The notes under the pieces: generated by a model
Told to the model about the DNA's origin: nothing
Database searches by the model: none
Seen by the model: only the letters and a program-made list of their open reading frames with translations
Shown: positions 8,152 through 15,483 of the stretch, piece by piece
Layout of the letters: every line of letters begins with the position of its first letter
Numbering within the stretch: position 1 is the stretch's first letter
NCBI GenBank assembly: GCA_035266865.1
Contig: DATFMR010000097.1
Location: 1 to 31,122 of the forward strand
From: JAKAGZ01 sp035266865
Lineage (GTDB): Bacteria; Bacteroidota; Ignavibacteria; Ignavibacteriales; Ignavibacteriaceae
Direction: 5' to 3'
Length of the DNA stretch: 31,122 nucleotides
Position numbers and translations under genes: made by a program

Positions 8152-9804
8152 TCAGGATTTAACCTGGCTTTTCTTCTTTTTGGAATAAATAATGGAGATA
8201 ATTAGCATTACAAAACCAAGCGCCAGGAATGAGACTATTTTATAAATCGGATCCTCGTTTGTAATTCCAATAATAAAAACATAACCTACAGTCAGACCAA
8301 GAGTAAATAGAGCCATCCACCTGTATTTTTTGCTTTTTAAAACCACACTTAATACATAATAGATAATTGCAACTATTATCCATGAGACGCTTATAAAACC
8401 TGAAGGCATTGCATGATAAAGTGCATAAGGAATAATTACAAGTGCTGTTAATAAATAGGCATTACGCATTTGTTCAGTTTTTAATTCCAGCCTGTCTTTT
8501 TTCCAGTTCAATATTCTTGCGCTTAAGAGAGCAGCTATTCCAAAACTTAAACTAATGCCGCTTACTTTTCCTTCCATAACCAGGTATGCAATAAATATCA
8601 AAATATAAATTATAAAGTTTGCGAGGATTATAAATTTGGACCTAAACCAAATTGCAGTTGAAATTACAATAATACTCTGCCAGCAAAGTAGATTGAAATA
8701 TGCCGGTGCTTTAACCTGGTAAATTATAGCTACTGTTAAAGCAAAATAACCAAGCATCGCATAAATGAATGTTGAATACCTGCTTTTTTCCTTAACCCAA
8801 AATACTGTAGCAAAAATCAGAAAAGTTACTGAAGCCAGCAAATGATAAATAGCAGCTGATTCATATTTTGACATTAGTGAAACGAATAAAAATAAACCAT
8901 AACATCCTGCAGCATTCATAAAAGAGCTATATATAACAGGTGTGTCTTCAATTGAATTGTCTTTTCGCAGCCGAATTCCAATTGTGAATATTATAGAATA
9001 AATAATTAAAAACAGAAGATTTACTACCGGATCAGAATTCATCTTAAGTTCGTTACCTAATACAGGATTATTTATAAACCAGACAAGATGTGTGAAGTAT
9101 GTTAAAAATATTCCGACGAATAAGAATGGATACCATTTTGATTTAATTAAAAAACTAACTGATAAAAGAGACATAATTATTATGAGGCAAAAAATCGCAT
9201 AGGGATTTTCGCTCACAATAGCTGTTGCATAACCAAAGAATATACTTAATAGAATGAGATAATTTGATTCTCTCTTTACTGCTGCTAAAAGTGATGCTGA
9301 AACAGCAATCATCAGTAAAATTGTTTCAATTAATGTTGATGTAATTAATGCTTCGTTACCAAAGAATTTTAACCTTAGCGTTGTAAAGAAGAAGAGAAAT
9401 AAGGCACCACCGAGGAGATAACCTGAAAGGTGAGAAATTGATTCCCTCCAGTGGTTAGATAGGAAAAATATTAATATTGAAAGTAGATAGCCAAATACTA
9501 TATCTGCTGTAACTGGAATATTTGAGAAAGGGAAGGAGATTAAAAAAGCGATTCCGATGAAGAAGATTATAATTCCAAGTTTAGCAAACCAGAATTGCCC
9601 GATTTGTAATTCCAGCCGGTCTTCTTTCTCTTCATTACTTAATTCTTCAATTACAGTAACGGGCTGGCTTTCTTTTTCTTCAGCATCAATCTTTTCTGAT
9701 TTAGAAATTCCAAGATGATTCTCAATTTCACCAACTCGATTGTCTAAATCCCTTAATAAATTGAGAACTTCCTCGTTACTGGGATTGTTTGATAGTGAAC
9801 TCAT
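8152..9804 (-). CDS. DUF2339-like polytopic membrane protein
   Basis: 550 residues. An N-terminal cytoplasmic acidic segment with a likely coiled coil (about residues 8-35 and 50-66) leads to LQIGQFWFAKLGIIIFFIGIAF-type sequence (residues ~66-88), characteristic of the DUF2339 start, followed by some 15 hydrophobic segments to the basic C-terminus (KKKKSQ). The function of the family is unknown. ATG start with AGGGG 5 bases upstream. It sits just downstream of the cytochrome cluster on the same strand, separated by 100 bp with its own palindrome, so it is probably a separate unit. Confidence 0.7.
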   Translation of the reverse strand: MSSLSNNPSNEEVLNLLRDLDNRVGEIENHLGISKSEKIDAEEKESQPVTVIEELSNEEKEDRLELQIGQFWFAKLGIIIFFIGIAFLISFPFSNIPVTADIVFGYLLSILIFFLSNHWRESISHLSGYLLGGALFLFFFTTLRLKFFGNEALITSTLIETILLMIAVSASLLAAVKRESNYLILLSIFFGYATAIVSENPYAIFCLIIIMSLLSVSFLIKSKWYPFLFVGIFLTYFTHLVWFINNPVLGNELKMNSDPVVNLLFLIIYSIIFTIGIRLRKDNSIEDTPVIYSSFMNAAGCYGLFLFVSLMSKYESAAIYHLLASVTFLIFATVFWVKEKSRYSTFIYAMLGYFALTVAIIYQVKAPAYFNLLCWQSIIVISTAIWFRSKFIILANFIIYILIFIAYLVMEGKVSGISLSFGIAALLSARILNWKKDRLELKTEQMRNAYLLTALVIIPYALYHAMPSGFISVSWIIVAIIYYVLSVVLKSKKYRWMALFTLGLTVGYVFIIGITNEDPIYKIVSFLALGFVMLIISIIYSKKKKSQVKS

Positions 9805-9827
9805 ATTGACCCCTGATTTTAAGTGAA

Positions 9828-9852
9828 TAATATCAATTATATTTTGATATTA
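9828..9852. promoter_or_regulatory. Inverted repeat before the DUF2339 gene
   Basis: TAATATCAA (9828-9836) and TTGATATTA (9844-9852) with a 7-base spacer, 24 bases upstream of the ATG. It shares its 9-base half-site with the palindrome at 5502-5518. Candidate operator. Confidence 0.45.
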
Positions 9853-9904
9853 AATTTATAGTAACAGGTAATAGAGTATTTACTACAATATGTTAATCTA
9901 ATTT

Positions 9905-11374
9905 TTATGAATTATTTTGTCTCTTCTCCAATCTTTTAATAAACAAGTATAAACCAATAGCTAGCAGAATTGTAACCAACAGAGCAACGCCCAGTCCTTT
10001 TCTTCTAAAGTAATAATCATCAATTGCAGCCTTGGCATCATTCTTTACAGCTTCAGTAACTTTTAAACCTTTGCCAACAACTACGTCATCAAATTTTTTC
10101 TCATTAAAGGCATGAACTGCTGTTTTTGCTTCTAATATTGCCTGGTTAGCATCTCTTAATTTGAACTTTTCGTCTTCTACTTCCATTCCTTTTTGCTCAG
10201 CTTCATCGATTAATTCTTTGGCATATTTTTCTGAACTTTCCAGGCTGTCAATTAAGGATTTCATATTTTTAGCAACTTTATAACCTTCACTATTTTTTTC
10301 AGGCGTATGGCATTTTGAACAGACAGCATCTTTAGAAACGCCGAGTAATTTATCAGTTGCAGTAATAATTAAGTGATTACTATGGCAGGTTTCACATTCC
10401 GGGTAGTTTGCTTTATCAAATGCATCTTTGTGAGGACTTGAAGCAAACAGTTCCGCATTCAGTGCGTGGCAGGTACCGCAGACTTTTGAAATTGATGAAA
10501 TTCCCGGAGGCGTAGCTGCATGATTTCCGTGACAGCTATTACAAGCAGGTGCTCCTGTATCCTTCTTTTGTAGAAGTGCAATACCATGTACACTTTGAGA
10601 ATAGTTTTCATATTGATTTGTCGGAATATTATATTTTTTCATGTATTCTTTATTGCTGTGACAGTTTGAACAGGTTTCAGGAATATTTACAGCATAAACG
10701 CTGGAATTAAGATTTGTTGTTTCAAGAATTCCATGACTGCCATGGCAACTTGCACATTGCGCAGGTTTGGGATCGCCTTTTGCATTTAAGATTCCATGTA
10801 CACTTGTTCTGTATTTTTCATATTGATCAATAGGTAATTTTGGATTATAGTTTCTCATAAATACTGCATTACTATGACATTTTGCACAGGTTTTGGGAAC
10901 ATTTAGAGGATAAACAGGTGATCGCCTGTCAGTTACTTTTACAATGCCGTGTGCACCGTGGCAATTAATACATTGAATAATCCTGTCCTTACCATTAGTA
11001 GAGAGTTTTCCATGCACACTTGTTTTTAACAGCTCAAATTGATCAGTAGGAATATTTGCACCGAATGATTTCATTTTATCAGCTGAAGCATGACATTTTG
11101 CACAAGTTTCGGAAATATCATTTCCTTTAGGTACACCTTTAAAACCTGCAGTCTTGTTCATTGCGGCTTCCATATCGTCGGATTTGCTATTACCACCATG
11201 GCAGTCGCTACAGGAAAGTCCCGCTTTGAAGTGAACATCGTTACTAAACTGTGAGGCTTGCTCTCCTCCTATCGCTGAATGGCAATTGAAACATTCATCT
11301 TTTGTTTGAGCAGAAAGGTTGGTTAAATATCCCGTTAAAAATATTAAGATTAATGTTATAATATATTTTTTCAT
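9905..11374 (-). CDS. Undecaheme cytochrome c, membrane-anchored, third subunit of a bc-type complex
   Basis: 489 residues from the chosen start. Signal peptide (about 1-22), 11 CXXCH motifs over residues ~28-355, a helical charged linker (about 365-440), and a C-terminal membrane anchor (VALLVTILLAIGLYLFI) with basic tail. The middle holds three ~70-residue diheme repeats of the type TCxxCH...SVHG...CxxCHGxHGI, where the SVHG His is a likely distal ligand. It should accept electrons in the periplasm from the Rieske/cytochrome b pair encoded just upstream, in place of cytochrome c1. Start: a GTG nine bases earlier is possible, but ATG at 11374 overlaps the cytochrome b stop as ATGA and has GGGGTGG five bases upstream, so it is preferred and implies translational coupling. 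Confidence 0.88.
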   Translation of the reverse strand: MKKYIITLILIFLTGYLTNLSAQTKDECFNCHSAIGGEQASQFSNDVHFKAGLSCSDCHGGNSKSDDMEAAMNKTAGFKGVPKGNDISETCAKCHASADKMKSFGANIPTDQFELLKTSVHGKLSTNGKDRIIQCINCHGAHGIVKVTDRRSPVYPLNVPKTCAKCHSNAVFMRNYNPKLPIDQYEKYRTSVHGILNAKGDPKPAQCASCHGSHGILETTNLNSSVYAVNIPETCSNCHSNKEYMKKYNIPTNQYENYSQSVHGIALLQKKDTGAPACNSCHGNHAATPPGISSISKVCGTCHALNAELFASSPHKDAFDKANYPECETCHSNHLIITATDKLLGVSKDAVCSKCHTPEKNSEGYKVAKNMKSLIDSLESSEKYAKELIDEAEQKGMEVEDEKFKLRDANQAILEAKTAVHAFNEKKFDDVVVGKGLKVTEAVKNDAKAAIDDYYFRRKGLGVALLVTILLAIGLYLFIKRLEKRQNNS

Positions 11375-12450
11375 GATGTCCACCCCAAAATTGTTAGGAT
11401 AATGATGAACATAACGGCGAATATCCCCAAATAATTAATGAGTTTATTATGTTCACCTCTTGAACTTTTCCTATCCCAGAATGGAACCAAGAGCCATAAA
11501 AGCCCTGCAATTCCGAATAAAAGAATTCCGACAACTTCACCATCAACAAAAAGAATATGTGCCGGCAGGTATTTCAAACTCTGGAACATAAAAAGGAAAT
11601 ACCATTCAGGTTTTATGCCTGCAGGTGCCGAAGAAAAAGGATCTGCTTTATGCCCTAATTCAGCAGGGAAGTAAACTGCGAGTATTGCCAGAAGATTAAG
11701 AACAATTAACCAGAGCAGTAAATCGCGCAGCATAAAATTCGGAAAGAAAGGCATTTTCTTTCTTTCTTTCTTCTCTTCTTTATTATAATGAAGAGGTTCA
11801 CTGATTCCCTGTCTTTGAATTAGAATAAGATGAATGCCAAGCAGGACTGTAAATATTCCCGGAAACAATGCAACGTGAAAACCAAATAACCTTGATAAGG
11901 TCGCACCTGTAACATCGGAACCTCCGCGTATAAATTCTCTTAAAGGTTCACCTATTATTGGAACTACACCGAAAATATCAGATCCAACTCTTGTGGCAAA
12001 AAATGACAATTCATTCCAGGGAAGGAGATAGCCACTGAATCCAAAACCAAGTGCCATAAAAAACATAAGTACGCCAGACAGCCAGGTTAATTCTCTTGGA
12101 TATCTATATGCTTTTTCAAAATAGACACTAAACATATGAATGAATATAGAAAGTATAAATAAATTTGCAGCCCATCCGTGTATAGATCTGATAAGCCAGC
12201 CGAACTGAACTTTTGACATTATAAACTTTACACTTTCGAATGCCAGGTCGGAGCTTCCCTTATAATAAAATAAGAGTAATATTCCTGTAATTACCTGGAT
12301 AATAAAAAAGAACAATGAAACTCCACCGAAGTAGTACCAGATGGAATGACGATGCACCGGGACATATTTTTTCCCCATATATTCTACTAATACTTTGATT
12401 TGCAGGCGATCGTCAATCCATTTATAAATATTTTGTATTGAATTTTTCAT
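11371..12450 (-). CDS. Cytochrome b of a Rieske/cytochrome b complex (b6-type with fused subunit-IV part)
   Basis: 359-residue integral membrane subunit that oxidises (mena)quinol. Heme ligands: His91/His105 (13 residues between) and His192/His207 (14 residues between, the spacing of b6f and Firmicutes-type proteins). The quinol-site motif PEWY is at 281-284. N-terminal half resembles cytochrome b6 (KYVPVH...YYFGG); the C-terminal part resembles a shortened subunit IV, giving about eight helices. The Cys that holds the extra heme ci/cn in b6-type proteins (FYCxGG) is Tyr40 here. It follows the Rieske gene by 6 bp and overlaps the undecaheme gene by 4 bp (ATGA). Confidence 0.92.
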   Translation of the reverse strand: MKNSIQNIYKWIDDRLQIKVLVEYMGKKYVPVHRHSIWYYFGGVSLFFFIIQVITGILLLFYYKGSSDLAFESVKFIMSKVQFGWLIRSIHGWAANLFILSIFIHMFSVYFEKAYRYPRELTWLSGVLMFFMALGFGFSGYLLPWNELSFFATRVGSDIFGVVPIIGEPLREFIRGGSDVTGATLSRLFGFHVALFPGIFTVLLGIHLILIQRQGISEPLHYNKEEKKERKKMPFFPNFMLRDLLLWLIVLNLLAILAVYFPAELGHKADPFSSAPAGIKPEWYFLFMFQSLKYLPAHILFVDGEVVGILLFGIAGLLWLLVPFWDRKSSRGEHNKLINYLGIFAVMFIIILTILGWTS

Positions 12451-12456
12451 AATATT

Positions 12457-12921
12457 TTATGCATTTTTTGATATGTAAATTTCTTTTCCTTTTTGGAACA
12501 CACTATATTCAGTAAGAGGACGAGGCGGCGGACCGGAAATATTCCGTCCGTTCAGGTCATATTTTCCGTTGTGGCACGCACACCAGATTATCCCCTGGTC
12601 ACTTTTAAACTGAACTGTGCAGGCAAGATGAGTACAGGTTGCAGAAAATGCACGAAATGTTTTGTCTTTAAGTCGTACCAATAAAACAGGCTTACTGCCA
12701 AATTTTATTATTTTACCTGAATCAGGAGCAAAATCATCAATTTTTCCTGCCATAACACTGGATACTTCAACCTCGTTTTGCTTTGGCGGCTTCAGGTAAG
12801 AAAATAATGGATAGAAGATAGAGGCGGCAAAACCCACAAGGCCCGTTGTGAGCACATATTTGAGAAAGTCTCTTCTATTGGAAGATTTGGATTTGGACTC
12901 ACTACTATTCGAATTTTCCAT
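12457..12921 (-). CDS. Rieske iron-sulfur protein of the bc-type complex
   Basis: 154 residues. N-terminal Tat-like signal/anchor (NRRDFLKYVLTTGLVGFAA, residues 15-33). The Rieske domain has CTHLAC (96-101) and CACHNGKY (114-121): ligands Cys96, His98, Cys114, His117, with Cys101-Cys116 as the disulfide, then the GPPPRPL Pro loop. The Ser that normally follows CHG and hydrogen-bonds the cluster is Gly119, while the Tyr (121) is kept; in studied Rieske proteins loss of that Ser lowers the midpoint potential, which suits a menaquinol system. ATG start with GGGG nine bases upstream. First gene of the three-gene bc unit. Confidence 0.93.
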   Translation of the reverse strand: MENSNSSESKSKSSNRRDFLKYVLTTGLVGFAASIFYPLFSYLKPPKQNEVEVSSVMAGKIDDFAPDSGKIIKFGSKPVLLVRLKDKTFRAFSATCTHLACTVQFKSDQGIIWCACHNGKYDLNGRNISGPPPRPLTEYSVFQKGKEIYISKNA

Positions 12922-12959
12922 GTCAAATGACCCCGATTTGTTAGAAAATATAATAGTAC

Positions 12960-12995
12960 TTAGATAAACAAGAATTAATTTTCTTAATTATCTAA
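12960..12995. promoter_or_regulatory. 36-bp interrupted palindrome upstream of the bc operon
   Basis: TTAGATAA (12960-12967) pairs with TTATCTAA (12988-12995) and AAGAA (12970-12974) with TTCTT (12981-12985); only a 2x2 mismatch separates the two stems and the loop is 6 bases. It lies 39-74 bases before the Rieske ATG, a fitting position for an operator or leader hairpin, and suggests the bc genes have their own control. Confidence 0.5.
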
Positions 12996-13059
12996 AAATG
13001 AACGTATATGAATATATTTATACATGATCTCAGAAAGAGAACAAAAATTATTTAAGATT

Positions 13060-13085
13060 AAGGGAGCAGAAAAAACCACTCCCTT
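13060..13085 (-). terminator. Hairpin after the ImcH-like gene
   Basis: 7-bp stem AAGGGAG (13060-13066) / CTCCCTT (13079-13085), loop 12, starting 12 bases past the stop codon. The following minus-strand sequence is T/A-rich but not a clean T-run, so termination may be partial. Confidence 0.5.
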
Positions 13086-13097
13086 CCGGTTTAATTT

Positions 13098-14603
13098 TTA
13101 AAGATTGTCGTTCTTTTTTGCAGAGTGACAATCGACACAGCTTTCATCTTTTAAGGAACTTCCAAGATCAACAGGATGCTGAAATTCCAAACCTTTGAGG
13201 GAAACAAGATTTTTTCCTTCATCGGTATTTTGTTCTATAATGGTGTGACATATATTGCAATTGTTTGAGATCATTTTTCCATCATCAGAAAAATGTTTTC
13301 CATCGTGGCATCGGAAACAACCCGGAGCATAGGTATGTCCAATATTGTTAGGGAATGATTTCCAGCTGACATTCATGTAAGGGAAATAGTTATTTGAATA
13401 AATGTCCTGGATATATTTTATACTTTCAGAAATTGATGATATTTTTATTTTTGCAAGTTTTGGATAATTATTACTATAAAAATTTTCAATACTTAACTTA
13501 ATACTGTCGAGAGCAACAGGTTTAGTTGTGTATTTCCTGTCAAGAGCATCAACAGCAACACTTTTAATGTATGGTAATTCGGGGTCTATTCTTTTAAGAG
13601 ACATATATAGATTTACCATTTTGTCGGGTGGATTATAAATGTGAGAAGGTCTGTTATGGCAATCAATACAATCCATTTTTCTCAATTCATCTTTATTCAT
13701 TTTATCAGGATCAAAATCTCTTAATTTATATGTTGTTGATTTACCAGTTTCCTTGTTTGTAATGTTAACCCAGGGAATATCCTGTCGAGTTTTATCAGCA
13801 GGATAATACATAACAGTATTATCAATATTCATATGCCAGTGAATCCCGGCGCTGGTTCCCATTTCACTGTTTCCGCCGCCGATTTTCAAAAGCATTGTTA
13901 AATCAGAAGAAGTATTTTTTTCATCGGAAAGGAAATAGTTAAAAGTTACTTTCTTTTCACTAAAAAAGTTTTTCGGCCAGTGGCACTGTTCGCAGGTTCC
14001 CTGCGCTGGACGAAGATTTTCAACCGGGGTTGGAATAGGTTTTGAATATTTATTAAATAGAACTGAATATACCTGGTAAGCTCCGGTTATTTTAGATTTA
14101 ACATACCAGGTAGTTCCAGAGCCTATATGGCATTGAACGCAGGCAACTCTTGAATGTGGCGAATTTTGATAAGCTGTATATTCAGGTTCCATAACTTTGT
14201 GACAAACAGTCCCACAAAACTCCACCGTTTCAGTATATTCATAAGCTTTGAAACTCCCGAAAGCTGTAAAAACCAGCAAAAGTATAGTGCCTACTGAAAA
14301 TACTGTAAATGAAACTCTGTGCTTCGGATCATTTAAATCAAGAACCGGGAATGTTTTTGCATGAAAGGTTCCTGCAAGTTTTTGCCTGTGAGCTTTATAA
14401 ATTCCGAGTGCAATTAATATCAATCCGAATATCAGTATTGACGGAAAGACTATAAATGTAATTATTCCCAGGTAGGGATTTTCTTCAGCAGAAGTTGCAT
14501 CCAAAACAGTAAGAAATAAAATTAAACCGAATGAAACCGATGCTATAATAGCGCCGGCAAATGTAATTGGGTTGTAAAACGATTCAGGGAATCTTTTTTT
14601 CAT
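13098..14603 (-). CDS. Heptaheme NapC/NirT-family cytochrome c, ImcH-like quinol dehydrogenase
   Basis: 501 residues. Three N-terminal membrane helices (about 12-34, 47-70, 100-118) and a periplasmic part with one CX3CH (CGTVCH, 130-135) followed by six CXXCH motifs (CVQCH at 155, CEQCH at 204, then CIDCH, CFRCH, CNICH, CVDCH). The EFCGTVCHKVMEPEYTAY stretch is the NapC/NirT quinol-oxidising heme region. Three helices plus NapC/NirT plus extra hemes is, to my recollection, the layout of Geobacter ImcH, needed for higher-potential extracellular acceptors. Likely role: menaquinol oxidation and electron delivery to periplasmic cytochromes. ATG start with AAGGTGAT directly upstream; 28 bp after the cytochrome b gene. 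Confidence 0.85.
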   Translation of the reverse strand: MKKRFPESFYNPITFAGAIIASVSFGLILFLTVLDATSAEENPYLGIITFIVFPSILIFGLILIALGIYKAHRQKLAGTFHAKTFPVLDLNDPKHRVSFTVFSVGTILLLVFTAFGSFKAYEYTETVEFCGTVCHKVMEPEYTAYQNSPHSRVACVQCHIGSGTTWYVKSKITGAYQVYSVLFNKYSKPIPTPVENLRPAQGTCEQCHWPKNFFSEKKVTFNYFLSDEKNTSSDLTMLLKIGGGNSEMGTSAGIHWHMNIDNTVMYYPADKTRQDIPWVNITNKETGKSTTYKLRDFDPDKMNKDELRKMDCIDCHNRPSHIYNPPDKMVNLYMSLKRIDPELPYIKSVAVDALDRKYTTKPVALDSIKLSIENFYSNNYPKLAKIKISSISESIKYIQDIYSNNYFPYMNVSWKSFPNNIGHTYAPGCFRCHDGKHFSDDGKMISNNCNICHTIIEQNTDEGKNLVSLKGLEFQHPVDLGSSLKDESCVDCHSAKKNDNL

Positions 14604-14631
14604 ATCACCTTAAAAGTTTTGAAAATAAAAA

Positions 14632-15480
14632 TTATCTGTAAACAAAAAGCATTGCATAAATTATCCAAACAATTATACTAAATCCAATGCTCAATGCAGT
14701 CCAGCCAAAAAATTTAATTGCTCTTATCACTATTGGCTGGTATGGTTCAACCATATATTTTTCCAGTTCCCCGCTTTCTACTAATTTCTTGTATTCTTCC
14801 GGCCTGTCAATTTTGAATTCTTCTAATCCAACTCTTCCAGAAAAGATAACGATATCCATCGGAAATTTTTCCGGTCTTAAATGTGTATTAAAAAAATGTA
14901 CAGTAAAAATAAATCCTGTTGCAAGCAAAGCTTCATCGCTATGTATAATTGTTGCAACATTTATAGCCCACCCGGGAATGAATCTTGTAAAAAATTCTGG
15001 AAACCATAAAGACATTCCTGTTGATCCAATAACAAAAATTCCCCAAAACACTGCAAAATAGTCAAATTTTTCCCAGTAAGTCCAGCGACCATATTGAGGT
15101 CTTTCACCTTTACCCAAAAACCATTTCAGCGAGCCTGTAAAATCTTTTAAATCTTTTTTATTAAACATCATTGAATCCAGGCCAAAGATCATTTGCTTAA
15201 ACGATTTATTTTCTTTCTTTTTAGACCTGAAGAGATCCACAAGGTGGATTACAAAAACGCTCAACATGATTACAGCAGCAAACCTGTGTATAAATCCAGT
15301 AGATTCAAAACCACCCAGTATGTGTGATAATATGTATGCCCATTTTGTGTAAGCAAATTTCAATGTCATACCGGTTAATGCAAGACTCAAAAAACTAACT
15401 ATCATTAGAATGTGCAGAATTCGATTTAATCTAGTAAATCTCTGTACTTCCATTTCTTTTGTGTTATTTATATTATTCAT
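14632..15480 (-). CDS. Diheme cytochrome b (FdnI/Ni-Fe hydrogenase b-subunit type)
   Basis: 282 residues with about four core membrane helices plus one C-terminal helix (about 250-280). Candidate b-heme ligands are His residues in RILHILM, FIHRFAAV, VIHLVDL, IIHSDEAL and TVHFFN. FDYFAVFWGIFVIGSTGMSLWF closely parallels the stretch AEYWALVWGTIIMTATGIILWF in the C-terminal half of the 13-heme fusion protein encoded upstream, so the two are paralogous. Start ATG three bases after the stop of the 19-heme gene (TAA-TAA-ATG), implying translational coupling: the pair should form a quinol-cytochrome c complex, a split version of the fused protein. Confidence 0.87.
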   Translation of the reverse strand: MNNINNTKEMEVQRFTRLNRILHILMIVSFLSLALTGMTLKFAYTKWAYILSHILGGFESTGFIHRFAAVIMLSVFVIHLVDLFRSKKKENKSFKQMIFGLDSMMFNKKDLKDFTGSLKWFLGKGERPQYGRWTYWEKFDYFAVFWGIFVIGSTGMSLWFPEFFTRFIPGWAINVATIIHSDEALLATGFIFTVHFFNTHLRPEKFPMDIVIFSGRVGLEEFKIDRPEEYKKLVESGELEKYMVEPYQPIVIRAIKFFGWTALSIGFSIIVWIIYAMLFVYR

Positions 15481-15483
15481 TTA

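Noticed and set aside
12922..13097. 13-codon ORF on the minus strand upstream of the Rieske gene
   Set aside because: No ribosome binding site, very short and of random composition; overlaps the palindrome.
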